The notes beneath the pieces were generated by a model. It made no database searches and was not told where the DNA came from. It was given only the letters and a program-made list of their open reading frames with translations. A program made the position numbers and the translations under genes. Positions 18,177 to 26,458 of a stretch of DNA of 28,044 bases are shown here, piece by piece. The stretch spans positions 1 through 28,044 of the forward strand of contig PDIM01000049.1 of NCBI GenBank assembly GCA_002811675.1. Reading direction: 5' to 3'. The stretch comes from Ichthyosporea sp. XGB-2017a (lineage: Eukaryota > Opisthokonta > Ichthyosporea). The first letter of the stretch is position 1. Each line of letters begins with the position of its first letter.

Positions 18177-18267
18177 AATTGAAAGCACTGCTTCCTTCTT
18201 ATCCCAGGAAAAGATTGGGGCGTAATCATAGGGGCCTGATTGAAAACACTGCTTCTTTCTTATCCCA
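18177..18267. repeat. Imperfect 30-nt direct repeat
   Basis: The segment at 18177-18206 recurs at 18238-18267 with three differences. Both contain CACTGCTTC followed by TTCTTATCCCA. The 61-base period suggests a local duplication. Confidence 0.6.
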
Positions 18268-18644
18268 TAAATCTGTGAAAGGCGATATCAATAAAGTAAG
18301 TTAGTTAAGCCATCAGTTCTAGGTTGTAATAACAGGTTAATTAAAGCATTGGGCTGGTCCTGACCTATTTCATATTTCTTACACGCAATTTATCTGACCC
18401 TTGACTTGGGACTGCTCATATAAATATTTTGAAGGCCAATCAATATAAAGAAAGTCCCTCCCCATTGTGAAGTTTGCGAGGTTAATATAATTAACTGGTC
18501 TGTCCTTAGCCTTATTCTTTTTCTCCTACACAGTTTTATACAACCCAATTCGAAAGGACCCAAAGCTGTGTGACTGGAGGAGGTAAGATACAAAGCATAG
18601 ATGCCCCTGTCCTTCTCTCAGTCTACACATGGAAGATTTCCAGC

Positions 18645-18701
18645 TCGAAGCTTCCGCAAAAAGCTTCGACAAGGGACACTAGAACTATATAGAGCTTCGA
18701 A
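18645..18701. promoter_or_regulatory. Inverted AAGCTTCGA cluster, possible heat-shock-element-like site
   Basis: TCGAAGCTT (18645-18653) and AAGCTTCGA (18661-18669) are a perfect 9-bp inverted repeat with a 7-base spacer. A third half-site AGCTTCGAA lies at 18693-18701. GAAGCTTC (18647-18654) fits the nGAAnnTTCn heat-shock-factor unit. The cluster is about 280-330 bases before UTP11. Binding is an inference from the motif only. Confidence 0.35.
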
Positions 18702-18978
18702 AGTGTACACGTGGTCCTCAATTACCCTAACCCTACTATTATGGAATTTATATAGCCGCGCCTTATAAGCCCTTAATAGTTAATAAGCCATGTGATACTC
18801 GTTATGTATGAGATTTCCCATACAATAAAGGATATCCCTTATAATAATAACTCCAGCTAATAAGTGAAGAGCCACTTTTTCTCTACAAACCAGATTTGAA
18901 AATCAAATCAAGTGTGTCTGCGTTTCATTCTTTTTCATTCTTTTTATTCATTTGTAGAATTCTGTGGAGTGTTAAATC

Positions 18979-19773
18979 ATGTCGTCGACTACTTTTAAGA
19001 ATGCGTTGAAGGCGCATCGTAGAACACACAAAGAGAGATCGCAGCCGGGAAGTCGGTCCAAGTTTGGGTTATTAGAGAAGCACAAGGATTATGTTCTTCG
19101 TGCACAGGATCATCACTTTAAGCAGAAGAGATTGAAGGCTTTGAAGGAAAGAGCTTTGGACAAAAATCCTGATGAGTTCTACCATAAAATGATATCGTCA
19201 AAGACGAAAGATGGGGTTCATAAGGTGGATCTGGGTGTAAAATTTTCCGCGGATGAACTAAAGCTGTTTAACTCACAAGATTTAAAGTATATGAACCTAA
19301 CAAGAACTTCAGAGAGACGCAAGATTGAGAAAATGCAATCCTCATTGCACCTGCTCGAAGATAGTGGCGATATTACTGAGGATTTTAGTGAAATTCCTTC
19401 ACTCAAAAGCAATCATACCATATTCGTTGATAGCAAAAAGAAAGCAAAGACGTTTAATGCAGCGGAGCATTTTGATACTGTCCCTGAGCTGATCAACCAA
19501 AAATACAACAGGCCACGAGTCTCGCAACTGGAAGAGGGTGCATTGACAAACGTAGAACTAAGTAAAAGGGCTTTGTACAAATTGAAAAAGAGAAGAGAGA
19601 AAGCGTATCATGAGCTTGCTTCGAGGATTAATCGTGAGCAGGACATTACCAAAATGACAAGCTGCTTTGAGACACAAAAAGCTCTCATGAACAGCAAAGG
19701 GAAACGTAGAAAAGTGGGTCAAGGGGAAAATGGCGTTGCCGTATACAAGTGGAAGCAGGAGAGGAGTCGCTAA
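18979..19773 (+). CDS. UTP11: U3 snoRNA-associated protein 11 (SSU processome)
   Basis: A 264-residue intronless protein, close to the size of human and yeast Utp11. The N-terminus has the family pattern: KNALKAHRRTHKERSQPGSR, then FGLLEKHKDYVLRAQDHHFK and a long basic helix with RALDKNPDEFYHKM. The C-terminus ends in KRRKVGQGENGVAVYKWKQE, again typical of the family. Utp11 is a component of the small-subunit processome in the nucleolus, needed for early 18S rRNA processing. High Lys/Arg content and absence of membrane segments fit a nucleolar RNA-protein assembly factor. The gene is convergent with CFAP298, with 150 bases between stops. ATG at 18979 is the natural start and nothing in frame upstream is convincing. 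Confidence 0.93.
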   Translation: MSSTTFKNALKAHRRTHKERSQPGSRSKFGLLEKHKDYVLRAQDHHFKQKRLKALKERALDKNPDEFYHKMISSKTKDGVHKVDLGVKFSADELKLFNSQDLKYMNLTRTSERRKIEKMQSSLHLLEDSGDITEDFSEIPSLKSNHTIFVDSKKKAKTFNAAEHFDTVPELINQKYNRPRVSQLEEGALTNVELSKRALYKLKKRREKAYHELASRINREQDITKMTSCFETQKALMNSKGKRRKVGQGENGVAVYKWKQERSR

Positions 19774-19923
19774 GTGGGGCTGATGGTGATGCAGAAGCGT
19801 CTCTTTTATTTGTACTATAGTAATGTAACTCCCATCTTTCCATCCTGTGCCAATGTTCTGTCTTTGGAAGTGACGTAACCGGATAAGCTATATCTTTGTT
19901 TCGTGTACCCACCCTACTTTGAT

Positions 19924-20985
19924 TTATCGTGGGCGCCAAGAAATGTTTCCAACGCCGTTGAATCTATTTTTTAGGGCATTTGTATTTGCCCACTCCGCGT
20001 TCATGTATGACTGATCCTCGTCCTCCTGAAGCTTTTTCTGCTGTTCCTGCTTCTTATAGTAGTACGCCATCATTTCTTTCTGCGTCTTTTCGTCTACAAC
20101 TGGTTCTCTTACGGGAGCACCCTGTCCTTTCTTTTGCAGCTTCACAATGAGCTTCGTTTTCTCGTTCTTTCCAATAAAGTCACTAAGTAGTTTACCGCGT
20201 TTCATCTCTTTACCAGCCCACCACAACTGAGCCAGTGGAGTCTCAATTATTTGCTTTCCCGCTTGCGTGTTGAGATCCTCACTGCCGTCTATAATTTCCT
20301 GCACAAGATCGTACGGGGGAAGACCCATAGGATAGGTCATCATTACAATTCCCTTCAGCAGCTCAAATGCTTTCTTTGCAGTGCTCCTGGTAACGAAAAC
20401 ATTTCTCGAGGCATTATCTTTGGATATCTCCTTCTTAGCGTCAGCTATTGTGGCCTTAATTTTGTCAGCCATTTCATGATTTGGGGCATTTCCTGTGCGT
20501 AGTCCCATACAGTCTTCATTGAACACACTCCCACCGCTCGGGTAACACTTGGGGGCCCATTCGTCCTGCGGGTTACAAACAATATCAAGAGAGTTAGTGA
20601 ATGGTAAATAAATTGTAATATACGGCGCTAACTAAATAAATGAAAGCAGCCATTGTCATGTTGAACTTTGAGTAACTTACTTTCAACTTGAGCTCTTCGA
20701 TTTGTTCGTCTGTTAGTCCCTGCATTTCCGGTGGCTTCATAATGCCGTGGTCCGCCAGTCTACAAGGGAAATAACTAGGAATCAGCTACTAGCATTTAAA
20801 ATTTCGTTTTGAAGCAAGACCATCACTCATACTTACCCTTCTAGCGCATCAGCCAGACGCTCCACTCTCAAAATGTCAGAGTATGTCTCTGCAATTTCCT
20901 CTGTTACTTCACTCACTGCTGCAGAGCAGAGAGTTTCGAACAAAAACAAACTCTTTTCTGCTTTCTTCACGTGCAAAATCACCAT
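19924..20985 (-). CDS. CFAP298: Cilia- and flagella-associated protein 298 (C21orf59/Kurly), three exons
   Basis: Exons are 20985-20837, 20759-20681 and 20565-19924, making 289 residues, essentially the length of the human protein. Introns of 77 nt and 115 nt both start GTAAGT and end TAG or CAG, and the joins keep frame (Gly50 is split across the first). Exon 1 begins MVILHVKKAEKSLFLFET. Exon 2 gives LADHGIMKPPEMQGLTDEQI. Exon 3 has VMMTYPMGLPPYD, TQAG...AQLWWAGKEM, LSDFIGKNEKTKLIVKLQKK and GQGAPVREP, and ends WRPR, all family hallmarks. The protein is needed for assembly of outer dynein arms and for ciliary motility in animals and algae, so its presence implies motile cilia or a recent ciliated ancestor. 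Identification is firm. Confidence 0.95.
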
Positions 20986-21414
20986 TTTCCTACTTTTCAA
21001 GAACTATTCCTAGCACGTCTATTACTTGATTTGAATGCTTTCTGTTCCCTTACAGACTTATATCTCTTCTGCACAAATCTGGTGAACAAATCTGAATCAT
21101 CCACAGTCCACTCCCGACTCTTATTTGGTCTTTTAGTCTTTGCTATTTGAAGTCTATTTTGATTTTTGGCACAAAGAAATGTAAGAATTAGTCAAAAACC
21201 TGCCTTTTTTTTTGTGTGTGTGTATGAAAATTTTCATAGAAAAAAAGTACGCTCCCTACTCCCTAGGGCCTAGACCCTAGTCCCTGTAAAATTTCAAATT
21301 CCTTAATTCTTCACTTTATTTATTATTTATTTTTTTTTTCTATAATTTTTCTTTATTTTTAAGTTTCAACTTTCAAAGGCTCTTCTGTTATTTATAGTCT
21401 TTATTAATCAGTGG
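20986..21414. other. Spacer with T-rich tract between CFAP298 and the small membrane protein gene
   Basis: This holds the probable CFAP298 promoter at its left end and the 3' end of the next minus-strand gene at its right end. A CCCTA-rich patch (CTCCCTACTCCCTAGGGCCT, about 21253-21272) and long T runs near 21330 stand out. AATAAA on the minus strand lies at 21405-21400. No coding frame is supported. Confidence 0.5.
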
Positions 21415-22126
21415 TCACCTATGAGCTATTGCGTTTGGGCAGCAGAAGAAGTGGCCTCTTTGGTTGGCGTCTTCCAGTGGCCGTCCTTTGCGGTCACAAG
21501 TACAGAATGAATCAGCATAGTATGCCTCATGATCCAGAGCCATGGGATTCCCCCTGTTCATTGGTAATTTGTCTCACCAACTCTTTGAAAGAGGAAGTCT
21601 ACTTTAGGGGGAATGATAAGAGACATGTCACATGAGCAGGGCAGGTTTTATGAGTCCTGTTCATTTTGTTAGCTAGTCTCCCTGGAAGCTCACTTGACTA
21701 TGTCTGGAAGAGGAGCTCCCACTCTCTTTTCTTTTCTTATTTTGCTTACGCGATTGCTAGCATTCTTTTCTTGGGAACACATTGCTTCAAGGGACGGCCA
21801 TTTCTTTCTACAATCACGTCCTTTCCCACATACGCGGAAATCTGTTCATGCGTAAGAGCAGAGCATGAAGACAAGTGACCACAGTAATATGCCCCATAAA
21901 AGTCCGTGAAGAGGCCATAGTTTGGCCCCTTTTCGTAGCAATCATTAAGTGACATACAGCCCCAAATAAAGTCTCCTTGATCAACATCAAACCCAGGCAG
22001 TGTTTTCGTGCACATTCTACGTGAAGCGTAATAGGAAATAGCAATAAGGCCCATCGTGAAGAACAATGCAAGAAGCATAGTGGAGTAGAACTTATTCAGA
22101 CGAAAAAACTTCAAAGCACTCCCCAT
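21415..22126 (-). CDS. Small membrane-anchored cysteine-rich protein, predicted two exons
   Basis: Exon 1 is 22126-21750 (ATG context ATCATGG). The exon 2 I propose is 21553-21415, joined over a 196-nt intron that begins GTAAGC and ends ACAG, phase-matched through Ala126; total 171 residues. Without splicing the frame ends at TAA 21748-21746 (126 residues). One transmembrane helix (about 14-33, STMLLALFFTMGLIAISYYA) follows a short basic N-terminus, so the rest probably faces the lumen or outside. Ten cysteines follow it (39, 57, 63, 82, 88, 116, 143, 145, 163, 164). Residues 63-82 in exon 1 and 145-163 in exon 2 share C-x2-K-G-x9/10-G-x-aromatic-aromatic-C. AL-x-HE and R-x-GRPL also occur twice. 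I recognise no family. The repeated module supports the splice model. Confidence 0.55.
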
Positions 22127-23395
22127 GATTCTCAAATTCAAACTTTGCAACGTCAAATCACCTCGACTCTTCCCTTTGGTTCTCTTTTTTTTCGTGTGTG
22201 AAGTGGTCACTGGTCTTGGTTCAAGCCTCTCTCCCTCCCTTTTAGGAATAGCTTGTATACAAATCTGAACTGAAATTTCTTACTGCACAAGAAAATAAGA
22301 AAATTACAGTCAAATATTTATGCCGGTGGACGGGTGGTGCCCGGGGTGGGCAGCAGCCAGCAGAAAATCCAAGTTCTGGCACAAGGCACTTTTTGTATTG
22401 GAATTTAAAAATTGTGGAAAAGCCGCTGAAAAAACCGTGATAGGGACTAATAAGTGCGACTATACAAAAAGGAAGGTTGACTGTGTATTCATTCGGCTGT
22501 ACTGTAGTCATTTGTGTACTTAACCTAACAGGTGGCAAAGAATTAAGAGGGACATCCTTGACAAGTGGTTTCCCTACTTGTAATGGGTCAGGAAAAGCTA
22601 TTGACTGGATCCATATTCAGGCTTTCTTACTTAGTAGCTCCTTTTGCGACTAGTGTAGCTAGATGTGCTTCCTCTCTTCTAACGCACTTCCTTTTTTAGA
22701 TATATACGGAGGCCTGTACAAAGTACACCAAGGACGGTGTTTTGAGACAACCAGCCAATGCAAAACCCTGGACCCATATAAAAGATGGTATACTTGTTTG
22801 AAGCATGCACATACTCTTACTTCTTTTGGGCAAAGGCCATTTGTAAGAGGTTAGTGCACACCAGAAAGCTGTTCCCCAACCAAACCAAGTACCAACATAT
22901 GCTATCTAATAGGTCTCATGCTCTTGTCTGAAATACGTCATGCTCAAAGCATGAAGCTGCCTGTAACGTCTCAAAAGCCAGATAAATGTAACCGGCCAAC
23001 CTGAGACACCGACTGAAACCAAATCAAATATTTAAATTTTAAAAGTGCAGCTGGTCAACGAGTGTACTGTACTGGTAATTCTCATACTGAAGTGGTGTTG
23101 AGGAGCGAGGGTTAAGCTTGTTAGCGTTTATTGACCAAGGCCAAGCACGTCAACCCTAGCGTCTCAGTCCTCTGTCATTCTAACCTAAGCCACTACTGGT
23201 TATGACGTATTATAGCTCTACCAAAACAATGCATATTATAATTATCTGTCTTGTCTGCAGCGAAGACAAACCAATATATTCGTAATTTTATAGATACAAG
23301 TTATTATAATCTGTCTAGTGTCGTCTGCACCGAAGACCGAAGCAAAGGCGCGGCTGGGCAGTTTGTCTGAATCTACTAGCTGCTGCGAATTAGGC
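22127..23395. other. Intergenic region upstream of the small membrane protein gene
   Basis: The right-hand neighbour of the cysteine-rich gene must hold its promoter; the frame of exon 1 stays open back to TAA at 22282-22280 but has no further ATG. Small frames at 22242-22538 and 22663-22854 are not convincing. Near 23230-23340 a hairpin-like GTCTGCAGCGAAGAC unit is repeated. No RNA gene was recognised. Confidence 0.45.
23237..23335. repeat. Duplicated GTCTGCA-CGAAGAC motif
   Basis: TTGTCTGCAGCGAAGACAA (about 23251) is a hairpin-forming sequence. A diverged second copy, GTCGTCTGCACCGAAGACC, lies about 70 bases downstream, and each is preceded by an ATAAT(TAT)CTGTCT stretch. It looks like a local duplication. 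Confidence 0.45.
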
Positions 23396-23535
23396 AGGTG
23401 CGAGGCGCGAGAGGCACAGGTGCAGGCGCAGGTGCAGTTGTAGGTGTGATTGTGTGTTTACGTCCAAGTGTCTACATCCAATCACGGTATGTGTGGCTAC
23501 GGTATGTAGCCAACGTCCAGCCAGCAAGCATCCAG

Positions 23536-23579
23536 CATCCAGCCAGCCATGAGCCAGCATCCAGCCAGCCATGAGCCAG
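23536..23579. repeat. 22-bp tandem duplication
   Basis: Two exact adjacent 22-base copies (23536-23557 and 23558-23579), each containing CCAGCCAGCCATGAGCCAG, sit in a longer CCAGC-rich run that starts near 23516. Confidence 0.85.
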
Positions 23580-24210
23580 CATGCATCCAGCTCATGTTTG
23601 TTGTTTGTTGTTTGTTTGCGCCATCAGTAGTACTTATGACTCAAATACCCATCAAGTACTCAACTAGTGCTCGGACTAATACTCGTACATACGCATCAAG
23701 TACTCGCAAGTACTCGTGCGTACGCATAGGCATCAACTCAAGTACTCGTACGTTCCATAGCCATAAGTACTCAAGTACTCATCACCAACTCGACAACTCA
23801 ACAACTCGACAAGTCAACAACATCCCTACTCCTCAAGACTCAAGGACTCAAAGGACTCATCTCTACTACCCACGCTCTCTCTACTCTCTACTCACATTAT
23901 TATTCAAAAGTTGGGTGCTGGACATAGACACACATCGACAGCTGTGTGATGTGTCTGTTCTGTTGTTTGGGCTCTGTTTGTTTTGGCCATCATCACTCGC
24001 TCGCCTCGCCCTCACACACACATCACACACATCACATATAATTATTATTCGAAAGTTGGGTGCTGGACTTAGACAGCTGTGCATCTGTTGTTTGGGGTAA
24101 GTTGTTTGTTTGCGCCATCAGTACTCCTCCTCGTCACAGTAGTACCTGTACTCCTCATCATAATACTCATCATACTCATCATACTCACTCATACTCACTC
24201 ATCACAGTAT

Positions 24211-24305
24211 CAGTACTCATCACAGCCAGTACTCATCACAGCCAGTACTCATCACAGCCAGTACTCATCACAGCCAGTACTCACACAGCCAGTACTCATC
24301 ACAGC
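24211..24305. repeat. 16-bp minisatellite, six copies
   Basis: The unit CAGTACTCATCACAGC repeats head to tail at 24211, 24227, 24243, 24259, 24275 and 24290. The fifth copy lacks one base. There are no spacers, so this is a minisatellite and not a CRISPR array. It is followed by AACAGCACAGC repeats to about 24330. Confidence 0.9.
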
Positions 24306-24629
24306 ACAACAGCACAGCACAACAGCACAGCATCAATCACTCACACTCTAAACTTCACTAACTTGAAACTTCACATCACATCACATATAATTATTATTCG
24401 AAAGTGATGGACTTAGACACGCGTCAGCTGCTGCATCTGTTGTTTGGGCTCTATTGTTTGTTTGCGCCCATCAGTAGCAAGTACTCGTACTCAAGTTCAT
24501 CCCTCCCTCCATCAGCACTCTCACTAACTCTCACAAACACATATAATTAATTATTCGAAAGTTGGGTGCTGGACGTAGACACATACCTGCTGCATCTGTT
24601 GTTTGTTTTGACTCTGTTGTTTGTTTGGG

Positions 24630-24951
24630 CCATCAGTACACGGTACAGCACCACACACGCACGCTAGCTGCTACACATCTGCTTTTCATTTTTTTGGCTG
24701 TGGCTTTTAGGCCAACTTTTATGCGCAAGTACATCTGCTGTTTTGAGGGCATGAGCATATTTTTGAACCTTTCTTCAATAGCACGGGGCAGCATCACAAG
24801 TTTTCCTTCACACTGTACAATATAGCACGGGACAGCACTTGCTTTGATTTGTCCCTTTTGAGCAATATATTTATTTCCAGAATCCCCCACGAACCTTGAG
24901 TACACCTCATAGCATCCCCATAGCACCTTGTCCTTTGTGTGTTTTAGCGAC
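24630..24951 (-). other. Unassigned minus-strand open frame, possible exon or element fragment
   Basis: The frame is open for about 100 codons on the minus strand after a TAG near 24954. It has no early ATG; the first in-frame ATG gives only MLPRAIEERFKNMLMP and onwards. The composition (KYIAQKGQIKASAVPCYIVQ, then KVGLKATAKKMKSRC) looks more protein-like than the neighbouring repeats. Its tail runs into the last minisatellite core. I recognise no family and do not call it a gene. Confidence 0.3.
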
Positions 24952-25053
24952 TAGAGCTTCTGCACTGTATGTGATTTTTTTATTCCGATTTTCATCTACA
25001 TATTGCGTATTGGTGTAAGTTGGGTTAATCTTCCGAAGACTGTCCAGCGCTGA

Positions 25054-25335
25054 AAATCCCGGGATTGTAGTACAAATCGAGCCGAAAGAAGACGGAAAGA
25101 ATCGCCTGGAAATAACGTCTACAGCGCCTTGGCGGCTCTACTGTTACTCTCCTTTGCTTATTTAGTAATAGATTCCTTGTTAATAAGCATAGCAGGAATT
25201 TTTCAGGCGATTCGAATTGTTGTGGAAGTGTTAGTTGTGTGTTGCCTTGGAGTTTTCTTCGGTCTAAGCTGTTTTTATAGCTTTTTAAAGCACGTTCTCT
25301 TAGCAGCTCCAAGGAATATTCGACTACGCTGAAAT
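25054..25335 (+). other. Unassigned hydrophobic open frame
   Basis: From TGA at 25051 to TGA at 25333 the frame is open for 93 codons without an ATG. It begins basic (RAERRRKESPG) and then has two hydrophobic stretches (ALAALLLLSFAYLVIDSLLI and VVEVLVVCCLGVFFGLSCFY). It could be an exon of a membrane protein or chance in a T-rich plus strand. It lies 300 bases upstream of the homeobox gene. Confidence 0.25.
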
Positions 25336-25630
25336 CGCTTCAGCTCATCTCTTTTTAGCTCGTTTGAATTGCTATGAAGACGTCTTGTTTTTCTTGTTGA
25401 ATCTACAAGTGGGATGGGTTTGAGCTGTTTCGTTGAGCTTGGAGTTTAAACATCTGCTTTCGTTTGTGTTTTTTTAAAGATTCTATCTATTTCCGTCTAG
25501 TGTTTCGCTCTTTGTTTTAACTGTGAAATCTTTGAAATTTTCGGTGCATATTTGTGTAGAATTATTTGTTTTAAAATAAGATTGAAGATTGATTTATGTC
25601 AAAAAATACTGAACAAAAAAAAAAGAGAAA
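25336..25630 (+). promoter_or_regulatory. T-rich leader/promoter region of the homeobox gene
   Basis: The plus strand is T-rich, then A-rich just before the start codon (AAAAAATACTGAACAAAAAA up to the ATG at 25631). No TATA element or other motif is assigned with confidence. Confidence 0.35.
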
Positions 25631-26344
25631 ATGGGCGAAGAAAGTGACACCAACGTTGAAACCGGAATCTTTTCGGGGACAAAGGTGTTTAAACCTGTTA
25701 CAGTTTTAACTGAAGGAAAAATCCTTAGCCGTAGCACTCCTATCACTTCCGAAGGAAAGCCAGAAAAAAGCGGGAACTTACCAGTTTGTGTGTTTAAAGT
25801 GGATTCTGAAGCAGGATTTTACCCTGAGGGAGAATTGGACAGAGAAATTATTTCCGTAGAGGCCATTAACTTGAATGCCAAGAATAGCAAGGCAACAAAA
25901 GCCACTGCGGCTCGTGTTTCCAACGAGGGAGAAGGTTAGTATACAAAATTCTATGTTCAAAGTTAGTTCGACCTCTTAACACTTTTTTCTTATTCTGGTT
26001 TTGTTCTCTGAACTAAAGGAAACAACAAGGTTAAAAAGCCGATAATCAGAAGGCAAATTTTGGATAAGGAAACACAGCAATTTCTGAAAAAATGGTTATT
26101 TAAAAATAGGGACAATCCGTATATGGGAGAAGATGAAAAGCTTGCTCTCTCAAAGAAAACAGGTATGTCCTTAGCAAAACTTAACAATTGGTTTGTGAAT
26201 GCTCGTCGTCGACTTCTATGTAAGCGGGTCACCGGCGATTTCAAAACAGAGTATGTTATAAAACCACCAAAGCGCAATGGCCCACTTTGCTCAAGACCAA
26301 TTGGTTCTGATCCTGCCGATGAACACTTAGATGCTCAATCATAG
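25631..26344 (+). CDS. TALE-class homeodomain protein, two exons
   Basis: Exon 1 is 25631-25934 and exon 2 is 26019-26344, giving 209 residues. The 84-nt intron starts GTTAGT and ends AAAG, and the join keeps frame through Gly102. Residues about 109-169 form a homeodomain of the TALE class. Helix 1 is ETQQFLKKWLFKNRDNPY with the three-residue NPY extension that defines TALE. Helix 3 is LNNWFVNARRRLL, with Trp159, Phe160, Asn162 and Arg164. Residue 50 of the homeodomain is Val where most TGIF/MEIS/IRX-type members have Ile or Ala. The N-terminal 100 residues are mostly polar with no recognisable partner-binding domain. It should be a DNA-binding nuclear regulator; TALE proteins in protists and algae often control sexual or life-cycle switches, but that is inference here. 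Confidence 0.92.
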
Positions 26345-26375
26345 TAACCATTCCAGAAATGTAGAGTGTGACCCT

Positions 26376-26385
26376 TTTATTTATT
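26376..26385 (-). terminator. Polyadenylation signals of MON1
   Basis: On the minus strand two overlapping AATAAA hexamers are read (26381-26376 and 26385-26380), about 75 nt after the MON1 stop. Confidence 0.5.
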
Positions 26386-26458
26386 TTATCATTGACTGTG
26401 CAGCCGATAGTGAACAGTCTCATAACACATCGCGCGCACATGTACAAAAGAGAACGGG

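Larger units (their letters stand above)
17315..18978. other. Long AT-rich intergenic region before UTP11
   Basis: Nothing here is convincingly coding. One ATG frame (17937-18173, 78 codons, basic) has no recognisable family and no context. Visible structures are a CAGT-rich stretch at 17385-17420, a 30-nt imperfect direct repeat (18177-18206 and 18238-18267) and an inverted GAAGCTTC cluster (18645-18701). The ankyrin promoter must lie at the left end and the UTP11 promoter at the right end. No tRNA or other RNA gene was recognised. Confidence 0.5.
23396..24660. repeat. Compound minisatellite block
   Basis: Four diverged copies of an 88-98-base core (23896-23992, 24036-24123, 24385-24476, 24541-24638) begin with ATAATTATTATTCGAAAGT or a variant, continue with a GGGTGCTGGAC-TAGACA segment, and end in a GTTGTTTG-rich stretch and GCCATCA. 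A half copy (about 23590-23634) has only the end. The cores are separated by variable microsatellite made of AAGTACTC, CATCACA and ACTC units. Two 22-base tandem units with CCAGCCAGCCATGAGCCAG lie at 23536-23579, and a 16-base unit lies at 24211-24305. Long open frames across the block are produced by the repeats and are not genes. Confidence 0.8.

Noticed and set aside
21411-21635. 74-codon plus-strand frame
   Set aside because: It is antisense to the predicted second exon, whose repeated cysteine module makes the minus strand the better reading.
22242-22538. 98-codon minus-strand open frame
   Set aside because: No family resemblance, no ATG start, and it overlaps the probable promoter and leader of the cysteine-rich gene.
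23549-24100. 183-codon plus-strand open frame, with another at 24060-24407
   Set aside because: Both translate simple repeats (Ser/Thr/His-rich), follow the minisatellite period and show no family resemblance.
24211-24305. Regular 16-bp repeats as a CRISPR array
   Set aside because: Units are directly adjacent with no unique spacers, and the window is eukaryotic.
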